Positions 52,997 to 62,220 of a stretch of DNA of 64,000 bases are shown here, one piece after another. Positions within the stretch are counted from its first letter, which is position 1, and every line of letters starts with the position of its first letter. The notes under the pieces are model-generated. The model was not told the DNA's origin. It saw only the letters and a program-made list of their open reading frames with translations, and ran no database searches. A program made the position numbers and the translations under genes. Source of the DNA: Evansella sp041820985 (lineage in GTDB: Bacteria; Bacillota; Bacilli; Bacillales; Salisediminibacteriaceae); the NCBI RefSeq assembly GCF_041820985.1, contig NZ_JBGUAU010000004.1, forward strand, positions 124,001 to 188,000, read 5' to 3'.

Positions 52997-54097
52997 ATGG
53001 AAAAAATTGGTAGGTGGACTGCTGGTATCTTCTTTATTTTGATTGGCGTTTTGTTCATTTTTCAAAGCTGGCTCAATATCTCTATCTTGAGCATGCTATC
53101 TTTTCTATGGCCAATTATCTTATTCTCATTAGGTGTGGAATTTATCTATCAATATCGTATAAAAGAGGTCGGAGAATCGCTTAAGTTTGATCGACTAGCA
53201 ATGACACTTTTGGTTAGTATAGTGTTGATCAGTAGTGCACTACATTCCTTCCAAAACTCAGGGCTTGCTAATGCCATCCCTTTTTTTGGAGAGAATACTT
53301 CAATGGAGGTAAATGAAATCTATTCTGCGAAAAATATAGATAGCTTTTCCTTTGAAACAGTTAATGGAGCAATTGAACTGGAAGGTACTGATACAGATGA
53401 AATTCAAATTATTGGAACAGTTAAATCGAGACACAGAAATGAAAAAGAATTAAAAAAAGCATTTGAATCTGCTTTGGAAGTGAAGGATTCTCAGCATGAG
53501 TTTCAATATAATTTAAAGGGGAACTCGTCCTTTTTTTCCAAAACTAATAATTTCACTGTTGATTTAAAGATTTTTGTTCCAAAAGAGTTGGACAATGTAA
53601 AGATGAGGGTAACGAACGGGGCTTTACAAACTACTTCCGTTGATGGAAACGTTGAGTTAACTTCTGTAAATGGAAAAATTTCAATGGATCAAATCAGCGG
53701 TAATGTGCATGCCCGTACCACCAATGGTGCCATTAATCTTACTGATATCGGTGGTAGCGGTGAAATTACCACAACTAATGGGAAAATGAAACTGAAAAAT
53801 ATGAAATCCGACCTTATGGTGAAAGGAACAAATGGAGCTATTGAAATTAATAGTGAAGTGGCAGGGAATTGGGATATTCGGACAACGAACGGAAGGATTT
53901 CCATTGATATTCCTACAAATTCAGACGCTGCCATACAAGGGAAGACAACCAATGGGTCGGTTGATGGAAATGTGCAGTGGGTGAGAAGTGGTGATGGTGC
54001 AAGAAGAAATAAGGAAGGCACTGCTATGTTGAATACTGGTTCGTTTACCATAGATGTGAATAATACGAATGGATCTATACATGTGAATACTAGATAA
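52997..54097 (+). CDS. DUF4097 beta-strand repeat membrane protein
   Basis: A 366-residue protein with four N-terminal hydrophobic segments (about 8-90; LiaF/LiaI-like) and an outer domain of repeated TNG turns: VNGAIEL, TNGALQT, VNGKISM, TNGAINL, TNGKMKL, TNGAIEI, TNGRISI, TNGSVDG, TNGSIHV. Spacing is near 19-21 residues, giving a stacked beta solenoid as in DUF4097 proteins, often linked to envelope stress. The start codon follows 36 bases after the channel-like gene, so both are probably co-transcribed. Confidence 0.88.
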   Translation: MEKIGRWTAGIFFILIGVLFIFQSWLNISILSMLSFLWPIILFSLGVEFIYQYRIKEVGESLKFDRLAMTLLVSIVLISSALHSFQNSGLANAIPFFGENTSMEVNEIYSAKNIDSFSFETVNGAIELEGTDTDEIQIIGTVKSRHRNEKELKKAFESALEVKDSQHEFQYNLKGNSSFFSKTNNFTVDLKIFVPKELDNVKMRVTNGALQTTSVDGNVELTSVNGKISMDQISGNVHARTTNGAINLTDIGGSGEITTTNGKMKLKNMKSDLMVKGTNGAIEINSEVAGNWDIRTTNGRISIDIPTNSDAAIQGKTTNGSVDGNVQWVRSGDGARRNKEGTAMLNTGSFTIDVNNTNGSIHVNTR

Positions 54098-54110
54098 TGA
54101 AGTGAAAAAA

Positions 54111-54138
54111 AGCTACTCACAATAATTCGTGAGTAGCT
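54111..54138. terminator. Bidirectional terminator
   Basis: AGCTACTCAC (54111-54120) / GTGAGTAGCT (54129-54138) between convergent genes, with A-rich sequence on the left serving the opuA direction. Confidence 0.8.
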
Positions 54139-54189
54139 CGTATTTATTGATAGCGAGGGGTAGTCGCGAATCAAAAAATTAATAAATTA

Positions 54190-55059
54190 TTACTCTACAC
54201 CAGCTGTCCATTCAGATACTCTATCTGCATTCGCTTCAACCCAAGCAGCAGCAGCGTCAGCAGCAGATGTACCTTCTTGAACGTTTAGCATTACTTCTTC
54301 CATATCAGCAGAAGTCCAGTTGAACCGGTCTAATACTGTATAAGCATCTAGATCATCTTCCTGTAATCCTTGACGAACCATTGTTGAAATATGTTGTGCT
54401 TCACCAAATGTTCCTTCTGGATCATCAAGATATTTTAAGTCATAAGAAGCAAATTTCCAGTGTGGATCCCAACCTGTGACAACGATTGGCTCTTCATTGT
54501 TAATAGCTTCTCCTAAAGCTGTAGCCATTGCACCACTTGATGAAGGAACTACATCCCATCCAGCTAGGTTTGCGTAATCAGTATCTACTGCAGCTTCTGC
54601 AGCAGTAACAACTCCAGATCCAGCTTCAATACCAGTAATTGTCGCTCCAAGCTCATCAGCATATGCATCTAAATCTGCAATGGAGTCAACAGTCATATAA
54701 GCTGGAACAACTAAACCAGTTTTTGCACCTTCTAAGTTTGGACCTAAATCAACAACACTATCACCATACTCAGCTATCTGCTCAGCATGCGTGGCAGGTA
54801 ACCATGCAGCAACCATTCCGTCTGCTTCACCATTAGCGACTGCGCCCCACATTGGTGCGTTGTCAATAGGTGTTAATGTAACATCGTAGCCAAGATCTTC
54901 AAAAACCTTACCAATAACATGAGTAGAAGCAATTTCTGAATCCCACTCAACGTATACTAATTCAATAGACTTTCCGTCATTTCCACCACAAGCAGCTAGT
55001 AGCATTGTTAATGAAAGTACCGCAGCGAGCGATAGATTTTTCCAGTTAAGTTTAGACAT
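54190..55059 (-). CDS. opuAC: Glycine betaine-binding lipoprotein OpuAC
   Basis: Substrate-binding lipoprotein of 289 residues. The signal peptide ends LLAAC; the mature domain begins IELVYVEWDSEIASTHVIGK, has GEADGMVAAWLPATH and VVTGWDPHWKFASYDLKYL, hallmarks of OpuAC-type proteins whose Trp cage holds betaine or proline betaine. Many Asp/Glu residues suit an extracellular salt-tolerant protein. Last gene of the opuA operon, with a terminator between it and DUF4097. Confidence 0.94.
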   Translation of the reverse strand: MSKLNWKNLSLAAVLSLTMLLAACGGNDGKSIELVYVEWDSEIASTHVIGKVFEDLGYDVTLTPIDNAPMWGAVANGEADGMVAAWLPATHAEQIAEYGDSVVDLGPNLEGAKTGLVVPAYMTVDSIADLDAYADELGATITGIEAGSGVVTAAEAAVDTDYANLAGWDVVPSSSGAMATALGEAINNEEPIVVTGWDPHWKFASYDLKYLDDPEGTFGEAQHISTMVRQGLQEDDLDAYTVLDRFNWTSADMEEVMLNVQEGTSAADAAAAWVEANADRVSEWTAGVE

Positions 55060-55155
55060 AACGTAAATCTCCCCTTTATTTTGTTTGATTATTTATGGAA
55101 ACTTTTCGAAAAGAAAAGATACCAACTTAATTAAAAGCTTTCTAACTCTAGTAAT

Positions 55156-56007
55156 TTACTTCTTTGTGTTCATGCTTTGAGTAAATCGGTCAATAATAAT
55201 TGCTAAAATTACGATAGATAAACCAGCAACGAATCCAGGTCCAACTTGAGACCGTTGTAATGCGGAAACAACTTCTCGACCTAGTCCAGGCGCACCAATC
55301 ATGGATGCGATAACTACCATTGATAAAGCAAGCATTACTGTTTGATTAATACCAGCCATGATGGTGGTTTTCGCCATTGGTAGTTCTACTTTAAATAGTT
55401 TTTGAGTAGGAGTACTTCCGAATGCATCAGAAGCTTCTACCAATTCATTTGGAACTTGGCGAATACCTAAATTCGTAAGCCTTACTGTTGGTGGTATCGC
55501 AAAAATAAGTGATGCGAATACACCTGGTACCATACCAATTCCAAAAAACGCTACAGCAGGAATTAAGTATACAAACGCTGGCATTGTCTGCATAAAGTCA
55601 AGAACGGGTTTCATAATTGCTTCTGCTGTTTTACTCTTCGACATTAAAATACCTAATGGTACACCGATTGCTATAGATAGTAAACTACCAATTAAAACTA
55701 AGACAAATGTTTCAATTAATCGATCCCATAAACCTTGGTTGTAAATTAACCAAAGTCCAACTAGAGAAAATGCTGCAAGACCTAATTTTTTCCCGGTTAT
55801 AAAAAAGGCAAGTATTGCAACAAATAGAATAACAACCATTGGTGGTATAAATTCGATAGCGTCAATACTAAAATCCATGAACATCCCAAGATACGTACGG
55901 ATTGGTTGAAATATAAATGAGAATGTATCTGTTATCCAACGGATGAACCAACTCATTGCTTCGGCAATCTGTATTCTAGGAATAAAACCTAATTGAATAT
56001 TAAACAT
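55156..56007 (-). CDS. opuAB: Glycine betaine ABC permease OpuAB
   Basis: Membrane permease of 283 residues. Helices include VVILFVAILAFFITGKKLG and the conserved coupling region of BPD_transp_1 (EASDAFGSTPTQKLFKVELP). It begins inside the last eight bases of opuAA, which ensures coupled translation. It forms the channel of the osmotically controlled OpuA importer. Confidence 0.94.
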   Translation of the reverse strand: MFNIQLGFIPRIQIAEAMSWFIRWITDTFSFIFQPIRTYLGMFMDFSIDAIEFIPPMVVILFVAILAFFITGKKLGLAAFSLVGLWLIYNQGLWDRLIETFVLVLIGSLLSIAIGVPLGILMSKSKTAEAIMKPVLDFMQTMPAFVYLIPAVAFFGIGMVPGVFASLIFAIPPTVRLTNLGIRQVPNELVEASDAFGSTPTQKLFKVELPMAKTTIMAGINQTVMLALSMVVIASMIGAPGLGREVVSALQRSQVGPGFVAGLSIVILAIIIDRFTQSMNTKK

Positions 56008-57196
56008 CTAATTTCACCTCGCCATCTCGAGCAAGAGCACCAATAACAGCACCACGAACGATAACGCCTACCAGTTTATTATTATCAATAACGGCAACTG
56101 GTACAGGAGAATTATAAATGATGTTAAATATATCATGCATCGGTGTATCTTTTTCGACTTTAGGTATGTTGTTTTGCATTATTTCATTAAGATTTTTAAT
56201 ATCATTTTTTCGTGCCTCGGATGCATCATCAGCGGTAATATAACCTTTTAATACACGGTTACTATCTACCACGAAAATACTGGATAAGCCTTCTTTCTGC
56301 ATTCTTTCCAGTGCAACACGTGGACCGTGTTTCTCGATATTAACTGTTTCCGGTCGTTTCATAATGTGTTGAGCTGTTAGGACCTTCGAGCGATCTACGT
56401 CTTCTACGAATCTTTCAACATATTCGTTTGCAGGATTTACCAAAATATCCTCTGGAGTACCAATTTGAACAATAGATCCATCCTTCATTAATGCAATACG
56501 ATCACCAATTCTTAGTGCTTCATCTAAATCATGTGTAATAAAGATGATTGTCTTCTTCATTGTCGTCTGCAAATCTAGTAATTCATCCTGCATATCTTTA
56601 CGAATAAGAGGATCGAGTGCAGAGAAAGCTTCATCCATTAATAAAACCTCAGGATCATTTGCTAATGCTCTCGCTAATCCAACACGTTGTTGCATACCAC
56701 CAGATAATTGATCAGGATATTGATCTTCATATCCTTTTAAACCAACTAGATTTAATGATGTTAATGCTTTTTCTGTACGTTCCTCTTTCTCCATGTCTTG
56801 TACCTCTAGACCATATTCTACGTTCTGTAAAATAGTACGGAATGGAAAAAGTCCGAATTTTTGAAATACCATACTCATTTTCTTTCTACGGACTTCTCTC
56901 AGTTGAATAGGGTTCATTTGAGATAAGTCTTCACCATCAATCCAAATGTTCCCGGATGTTGGTTCTATCAGTCTATTTAATAATCTTACGAGAGTGGATT
57001 TACCACTACCGGACAACCCCATAATGACGAAGATCTCGCCGTCTTCTACTTCAAAAGATGCTCTATTAACCCCAACCGTCATTCCAGTTTCTTTTAAAAT
57101 TTCGTCCTTTGATTTTTTCTCTTCTAACATTTGTATCGCTATTTTTGGGCGTTTGCCAAATACTTTAGTTAAATTTTCAACTTTAATACTTGCCAT
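56000..57196 (-). CDS. opuAA: Glycine betaine ABC ATPase OpuAA
   Basis: ATPase of 398 residues. Walker A GLSGSGKST near 61-69, signature LSGGMQQRVGLARAL, Walker B LLMDEAFSALDP and H-loop ITHDLDEAL. The C-terminal 115 residues form a CBS pair (about 285-395), known in OpuA to sense ionic strength and c-di-AMP. AGGCAGGTG precedes the ATG. It is the first gene of opuAA-opuAB-opuAC and is divergent from a GbsR-type regulator. Confidence 0.95.
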   Translation of the reverse strand: MASIKVENLTKVFGKRPKIAIQMLEEKKSKDEILKETGMTVGVNRASFEVEDGEIFVIMGLSGSGKSTLVRLLNRLIEPTSGNIWIDGEDLSQMNPIQLREVRRKKMSMVFQKFGLFPFRTILQNVEYGLEVQDMEKEERTEKALTSLNLVGLKGYEDQYPDQLSGGMQQRVGLARALANDPEVLLMDEAFSALDPLIRKDMQDELLDLQTTMKKTIIFITHDLDEALRIGDRIALMKDGSIVQIGTPEDILVNPANEYVERFVEDVDRSKVLTAQHIMKRPETVNIEKHGPRVALERMQKEGLSSIFVVDSNRVLKGYITADDASEARKNDIKNLNEIMQNNIPKVEKDTPMHDIFNIIYNSPVPVAVIDNNKLVGVIVRGAVIGALARDGEVKLDV

Positions 57197-57607
57197 TTAG
57201 TACACCTGCCTCTCTAAATAATACAGCTGTGTATAAACTAAATTTAATGATAATAAGCTGTTTCTAGAAGTAACGTAATCTATTGGTTTTTTTGTCGAAT
57301 GAAAGCATTTATTTTGTAGTCTACCGATAAAGGTATTTTGTAAATAATAAAACATTGATTTGAGGTATGTTGTTGCAACAGCACTTGTTCGACTTATTAA
57401 CTATATCCTTTTTATCAATTATGATCAAACTGTATATATCTGATAAATTGTATATAAAGTTTGTTCAGTAAAAACTGTACAAAGTTACCTGCGATAATAC
57501 TATTAAATACTTCGTTTTACGTAAGATTAGGCATACATCCATTACTTTTCAATTAGAAGTTACATTGCTACTATTAATAATAGCGAGGATTGTTTAGGAG
57601 GTTTGCG
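57197..57607. other. Divergent regulatory region of opuA and the GbsR-type gene
   Basis: About 410 AT-rich bases with no gene. It contains three direct repeats at 57427-57483 (separate entry) and must hold promoters for both directions; no single promoter stands out clearly. Confidence 0.5.
57427..57483. promoter_or_regulatory. Three direct repeats, candidate GbsR-type operator
   Basis: AAACTGTATATA (57427-57438), AAATTGTATATA (57445-57456) and AAACTGTACAAA (57472-57483) lie between opuAA and the regulator. Their place suits binding by the divergently encoded regulator. Confidence 0.4.
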
Positions 57608-58165
57608 ATGCGTAGCGAAAGTAAGAAGGATATGGATAAACTTGAAGAAGCACGCAATCGGTTTATTTCAGAAATAGCTAAGAATATTCACCTTTACAAT
57701 ATAACTCCATCTGCTGGACGTCTCTATGGAACAGTGTTTTTCTCAAAAGAACCAATGACATTAGATGAGATGAGTAAAGAGATGGGAATGAGCAAAACAA
57801 GTATGAGTACAGGTATCCGGTCATTGCTTGAGGCAAATATGGTCGAACGTGTTTGGGAAAGAGGTATCAGAAAAGATCTTTATAAAGTGGAAGATGATTG
57901 GTATAAATCCTTTTCGAACGTGTTTATTAATCGCTGGCGAAACGCTACAGAGCTAAATATGGATGCCATACAGGAAACAAAAGAAATGTTACACAATCTA
58001 ATTGAACAAACAGAAGATGAAGATGTAAAAGAGTTAGCAGAGCATGATTTAGAAAAACTTGTTTATGCGGAAAACTACTATAACTGGTTAACCGATGTAA
58101 TAGCGTTGTTTGAAACAGGAGAAATATTTGATATTGTTCCCAAGAATACAGAGAAACATGAATAG
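57608..58165 (+). CDS. GbsR/OpcR-family repressor
   Basis: MarR-like winged-helix regulator of 185 residues, of the GbsR family that senses choline or osmotic state and represses betaine genes. The helix-turn-helix is clear in MTLDEMSKEMGMSKTSMSTG and the IRSLLEANMVERVW that follows. Start ATG 57608 has AGGAGG 7 bases upstream. Its divergent placement beside opuA strongly suggests that it controls that operon, like OpcR/OpuAR of other bacilli. Confidence 0.9.
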   Translation: MRSESKKDMDKLEEARNRFISEIAKNIHLYNITPSAGRLYGTVFFSKEPMTLDEMSKEMGMSKTSMSTGIRSLLEANMVERVWERGIRKDLYKVEDDWYKSFSNVFINRWRNATELNMDAIQETKEMLHNLIEQTEDEDVKELAEHDLEKLVYAENYYNWLTDVIALFETGEIFDIVPKNTEKHE

Positions 58166-58293
58166 TTTTTCAAGCCACTACAGGAATGTTTACGTGTTTA
58201 CTTGTGAGGTGTAAAACGTCAAATCACAGACGAATTCCCACGCTAAATCACACAACTTTCACAACTAGATTCGCAGTTTAATTCGCATATTAC

Positions 58294-58326
58294 AATGGCA
58301 CGAAGGTCCTTCGTGCCATTGTTTTA
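58294..58326. terminator. 27-base perfect palindrome, likely terminator
   Basis: AATGGCACGAAGG-T-CCTTCGTGCCATT (58294-58320), followed by GTTTT. The hairpin ends the GbsR-type transcript 130 bases after its stop. Confidence 0.7.
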
Positions 58327-58372
58327 ATATTTGCTTATTTCACTAAATGAGATTTTCTTGGGAATTTATTAG

Positions 58373-58662
58373 ATAAACTTAGCATATCGCCAAGTCCATG
58401 TATTCCTATCCTTACCAGTGAAATAAAATAAGCGGAGAATTTCCGTTTAAAATCAAAATTCACCTAATTTCGTGGAAAATAAGTGGAGTTTTTCCGCCTA
58501 TGCAAAGGAAATTCCCCTTTTTTTAATAGATTTGAGTCAATAAGCGGAATTTCTCCGTTTATTCATACTATTTTCCGTGCTATTTATTAAATAAGGGAAA
58601 ATTCTCCGTTTATTTATTCCATTGAGCATGTCTCCTCATTTCTTTCATTACATTGCTTGAAA
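58373..58662. repeat. Dispersed repeat family B, copy 2
   Basis: Near-identical to 42245-42535 over the full length, same orientation. Differences are mostly single bases, and hairpin modules AAGCGGAGAATTTCCGTTT, GCGGAATTTCTCCGTTTA and AAATTCTCCGTTTA are kept. Confidence 0.85.
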
Positions 58663-58975
58663 AATTTTATATATCCTTTCATTTGCTTTAATATAAATAT
58701 CCAAGTCCTTCCCTTTCACATTAGAATTCACTTGGAAATTCACATCGAAATCACAATAAGGATATATTTATTTCCACCTATGTGAATAGGCCTGTTAATT
58801 ACTTTGTGATTTCACATATATTTATCAATAAAAAACTGATAGAAAAAGCAAAATCACATGTAATTTTGCTTGCGAATGGCTTGTTTGCACCTCTGAAGTA
58901 AACCCGTTACAGGGGTGTATAGTGGCTTTTTTCTGTTATAATTAGCTTACATACAATCGAAAAAGGATGAGTAAT

Positions 58976-59068
58976 GTGAGAAATAAAAATATAAAGCTAG
59001 CATTATATCTACTAATTCTTGGTTTTATAGGCGCTTCCCTGTTTTGGTTCTTGCTCCTTATAAAATAA
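58976..59068 (+). CDS. Possible small membrane peptide, 30 residues (or gene remnant)
   Basis: A GTG at 58976 with AAAGGA 8 bases upstream opens a 30-residue hydrophobic peptide (KLALYLLILGFIGASLFWFL). Two stops follow, and the same frame continues DEEVTYVDEELEKNKVIFLI with a second hydrophobic part, so this could be a broken two-span gene. No family was recognised. Confidence 0.35.
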   Translation: MRNKNIKLALYLLILGFIGASLFWFLLLIK

Positions 59069-59176
59069 TGAGATGAAGAAGTGACATACGTTGATGAGGA
59101 ATTGGAAAAGAACAAAGTCATCTTTTTAATTTCCTTGAAAATGTTTGGCACTTTTTTTAAGGAAGTTACATTCTAC

Positions 59177-59202
59177 TGTAACGAAACTAGTAAAAGATCG
59201 AC
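59177..59202 (+). promoter_or_regulatory. sigX autoregulatory ECF promoter
   Basis: TGTAAC (59177-59182) and CGAC (59199-59202), 16 bases apart, match the SigX promoter consensus and lie 28 bases before the sigX start. Confidence 0.78.
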
Positions 59203-59229
59203 AAATACTTTAGAGAAGGAGGGAAGAGC

Positions 59230-59775
59230 GTGAGAGAGGAATTTGATCGTCTATACGATACCTACCACAACACACTTTTCCAGTATTTATATTACATGGT
59301 TCGAAATCGTGAAGTGGCAGAGGAACTTGTTCAAGAGGTTTATATTAAAGTCCTTCACTCCTATCAATCCTTTGAAGGGAAAAGTAGTGAGAAAACGTGG
59401 CTCTATTCTGTGGCGAAACATGTTGGGATTGATTATATTCGTAGTCAAAGCCGAAAGAAAAGAAAGTGGGAAGGGCAAAAGTTTGAATGGAGCGAAAAAG
59501 AGTTTGAGATTCCTGATCATGCTCTTTTGCCGGAAGAAGTTCTTGTACAAAAAGATGAGCTCCAACAAATATATAACGTATTAAAACAGTGTTCAGAGGA
59601 TCAGCAGCAAGTAATTATTCTTAGATATATTCAAGCACTAAGCATTACTGAAACCGCCGATGTTTTAGGTTGGACGGAAAGTAAAGTGAAAACAACACAA
59701 CACCGTGCCATCAAAGCACTTAAACAACACCTGAACTATATAGACAGTTACCAGGTAAAGGAGGTTGGCGAATGA
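59230..59775 (+). CDS. sigX: ECF sigma factor SigX
   Basis: Extracytoplasmic-function sigma factor of 181 residues. Region 2 (LYDTYHNTLFQYLYYMVRNR, then LVQEVYIKVLHSYQSFEGKS and SEKTWLYSVAKHVGIDYIR) and region 4 (DQQQVIILRYIQALSITETA...KTTQHRAIKAL) are complete and match B. subtilis SigX closely. SigX governs envelope-modifying genes that change surface charge. GTG start with GGAGGG upstream. An ECF-type promoter precedes it, so the gene is self-activating. Confidence 0.94.
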   Translation: MREEFDRLYDTYHNTLFQYLYYMVRNREVAEELVQEVYIKVLHSYQSFEGKSSEKTWLYSVAKHVGIDYIRSQSRKKRKWEGQKFEWSEKEFEIPDHALLPEEVLVQKDELQQIYNVLKQCSEDQQQVIILRYIQALSITETADVLGWTESKVKTTQHRAIKALKQHLNYIDSYQVKEVGE

Positions 59776-61019
59776 CACGTTGGGATGACAAAAAGGTGGA
59801 GGACCATTTGCAACAACTTCCACCAATTAAGGATAGGCAATCAAAAGAAGAATTATTCCAAGCGATTCAGAAAAAGATGGCTGATCGAGGGGATCTAGAC
59901 TCTAAGCCCATCAAGATAAAAAGAAGAAAAACATGGGTTTATCCTGCGATAGCATCTGTTGCTGCTTTATTCTTAATAGTTTTGCTTCTACCATCCATGT
60001 TAAATGGAGGAGGTCAACAACATTTAACAGGAGAAGATAACAATGGCGTAGATGAAGTAAATGGAAATATGGGGATAATGACGGAAAACGATGATCAAAA
60101 TAATATGAATATAGCTGGAAGCAATGAGACAGATGAAGATCAAGCAGGAATGGCCGGGATAACTGGTATTCCAGATGAAGAGGCGTTTATATCTTTACCT
60201 GTGCCACATTTATTTCATGTAAATAAATTAACGGAAACAGGCACTGGAATCTTTCCGATAGCCACCATCATTAGTAAGCAATTTGATCCAGCTGCAATTG
60301 AAAAAGCTAGTTTGGAAGAAACTCTTTATTACACTTTAACGTCAGGGGAAGTTATTTGGGCATCTTTCCCATTAGAAGAAGTCATTCAATCTGTTGAAGT
60401 AAATGAAGAAGAAACTATCGTGACCTTAGATTTTGTTAACGAGAGAAGTATTGAGAGACTCGCTTCATCAGAATCTGACTATCTATGGCAAGCGTTTGAA
60501 CAGTTTTTTGGATTCTATGGATTTGAAACATTACAATTTACAGCTAACGGCGATCCTGGGGTATATTGGGGGCAAAGTGGCATTCTCGAAACAGAGTGGT
60601 CGCTTCCTAATGAAAATAGAGGATACTATCGTTTCCGTGATGAGGATGGAGCACAGTATTTAGTAAGAGCTACTGTGGCAGAAGAGCCAATCGAAGAGAA
60701 CGGGGATTTACTTTCGTTTTCTGAAACGATAGAAAAGATGAGAGTTGTAAGTGAAGGCGCGTGGTATGAATCCGTTATACCAGTAAGTGTTGTAATCGAA
60801 GATGTAGTTGTTCAAGGGGAGCATGCATTCGTTACGTTAACAGATGATAGCGAGTTTTCTGATGTAGAAGAGTATCATTTGTTTATAGAAGCTCTCTTAT
60901 TAACAGCATCTGATTTTTCTATAGATTACTTAACAATAGAAGGTGGGCAGTCTGACAGCATCCGAGAAACCATATATACAGAAATGATGGATGTAATCGA
61001 TGTACCAACTATTTATTAA
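59772..61019 (+). CDS. rsiX: Anti-sigma-X factor RsiX
   Basis: Membrane-anchored anti-sigma factor of 415 residues, longer than the about 370 of B. subtilis. A cytosolic N-terminus (about 1-55, QLPPIKDRQSKEELFQAIQK) binds SigX, one membrane segment (about 57-78) follows, then an acidic Asn/Gly/Asp-rich linker and a large outer domain with two GerMN-like halves (FISLPVPHLFHVN..., SEGAWYESVIPVSVVIEDVV). Its ATG overlaps the sigX stop (ATGA), so both are made together. Confidence 0.9.
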   Translation: MTRWDDKKVEDHLQQLPPIKDRQSKEELFQAIQKKMADRGDLDSKPIKIKRRKTWVYPAIASVAALFLIVLLLPSMLNGGGQQHLTGEDNNGVDEVNGNMGIMTENDDQNNMNIAGSNETDEDQAGMAGITGIPDEEAFISLPVPHLFHVNKLTETGTGIFPIATIISKQFDPAAIEKASLEETLYYTLTSGEVIWASFPLEEVIQSVEVNEEETIVTLDFVNERSIERLASSESDYLWQAFEQFFGFYGFETLQFTANGDPGVYWGQSGILETEWSLPNENRGYYRFRDEDGAQYLVRATVAEEPIEENGDLLSFSETIEKMRVVSEGAWYESVIPVSVVIEDVVVQGEHAFVTLTDDSEFSDVEEYHLFIEALLLTASDFSIDYLTIEGGQSDSIRETIYTEMMDVIDVPTIY

Positions 61020-61027
61020 ATATGTAG

Positions 61028-61067
61028 GTGTCTCCTTGGTATAGTAACCAAAGGAGGCACTTTTTTT
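61028..61067 (+). terminator. sigX-rsiX terminator
   Basis: GTGTCTCCTTGG (61028-61039) pairs with CCAAAGGAGGCAC (61048-61060, small bulge), then seven T residues. Confidence 0.85.
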
Positions 61068-61299
61068 ATACATGAGATGCTTGAAATCCCGAATGGGTGC
61101 GAGGAAGAAAGCAACGGGAATTGAAGAGTTTGAATTCTGTCACCTCAACCCCAAAGATTTTGCTATATACCTTATATAATTTGATTAACCATGAAAGAAT
61201 TGGATATAGTAATGTTAGTATTTTTTGTACTTTAAGTTTACCTACGCTAAAGGGCTAAAGTGTAAGAAAACTAAGACTTTCGCCAATAAGAACATGGCG

Positions 61300-61330
61300 G
61301 TAACCCAATTTTTTCTAAAAAGGGTGTTAC
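61300..61330 (+). promoter_or_regulatory. Hairpin hiding the ribosome site of the YfhP-like gene
   Basis: GTAACCC (61300-61306) pairs with GGGTGTTAC (61322-61330, one bulge) and TTTTTT with AAAAA inside. The arm includes the ribosome site AAAAAGGGTG directly before ATG 61333. An upstream hairpin CGCCA/TGGCG (61281-61299 region) could compete. Confidence 0.45.
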
Positions 61331-61332
61331 GA

Positions 61333-62220
61333 ATGGATACAATAACACATACAGTATTTGGATTAGCATTATACGGAGCAGTAGATAAGCGGAATTTTTC
61401 AAAACAAGAAAAAAGAGCTCTTCTCTTTACTGCAATTGTTGGAAGTCAAATCCCAGATATTGATGTAGTCTCTCAATTTTGGGATACAGAAGGTCAATAT
61501 CAAATGTGGCACCGTGGTTTAACTCATTCCATCTTCGTGGCACCGGTTTTTGCTGCCCTTATTTATTTCGTTAGTAAATGGATTTGGAAAGTGAAGAGTC
61601 CTTTCTATTATTGGATAGGGTTATTAGCTGTATTTATACATAGCACATCGGATTTATTTAATGCTTGGGGAACTGGATATTTGGAACCATTTTCCTCAGT
61701 TCGGATAACATTTGGCACGATCCCAATTGTTGATCTCGTTATTTGGACGATATTACTTGCCAGTTTTATTATAAGTAGACGGAGCAAACGATATCCGAAG
61801 CACGTGGTTTTCAAATTGGCGTGGGCACTTATCGTTCTACATATTGTCATTCAGACTACACAAGGCTATCTAATATATAATGATTACAGCGATCGGTATG
61901 AACAGGTTGCCTTATCTGCAGGGTTCATTCCAACACAGTATTCTGTTATTACAAAGGAAGATGATGTTGTCTCTATTTACAATGCATCATTATGGAGACA
62001 AGATGACTTACAATATACGATAGAAAGTCAGGTAAATGCAGATTTATCTACTTTGTTTGAGTATCGACCAGAAGCAGAGACCTTATATGAGTGGTCACCT
62101 TTTGTTGTAATTGTGGAGGACGATGAAAGAATTGGTATTTACGATCCCCGTTTTTACAGAAATGGACAATCTTTCTTATTTGAATACATTAAGTGGGAAG
62201 AATTAGAGGAAATCAGTTAG
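61333..62220 (+). CDS. YfhP/DUF457-type membrane metal-dependent hydrolase-like protein
   Basis: A 295-residue membrane protein of the LexA-binding/DUF457 family that includes B. subtilis YfhP. The N-terminal MDTITHTVFGLALYG, SQIPDIDVVSQF and WHRGLTHSIFVAP provide His/Asp residues typical of its putative metal site; four membrane segments follow and the last 100 residues are soluble. ATG 61333 matches family starts; the frame is open upstream to 61225 without a ribosome site. Its leader can form a hairpin over the ribosome site. Confidence 0.87.
   Translation: MDTITHTVFGLALYGAVDKRNFSKQEKRALLFTAIVGSQIPDIDVVSQFWDTEGQYQMWHRGLTHSIFVAPVFAALIYFVSKWIWKVKSPFYYWIGLLAVFIHSTSDLFNAWGTGYLEPFSSVRITFGTIPIVDLVIWTILLASFIISRRSKRYPKHVVFKLAWALIVLHIVIQTTQGYLIYNDYSDRYEQVALSAGFIPTQYSVITKEDDVVSIYNASLWRQDDLQYTIESQVNADLSTLFEYRPEAETLYEWSPFVVIVEDDERIGIYDPRFYRNGQSFLFEYIKWEELEEIS

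Noticed and set aside
59243..59584. Long alternative frame inside sigX
   Set aside because: Overlaps a fully recognisable ECF sigma factor in another phase; no family match.
61230..61330. GEMM-type c-di-GMP riboswitch before the YfhP-like gene
   Set aside because: Some words (AAAGGGC, GGCGGTAACC) look similar, but the ACGCAAAGCC core and proper stem order are missing.
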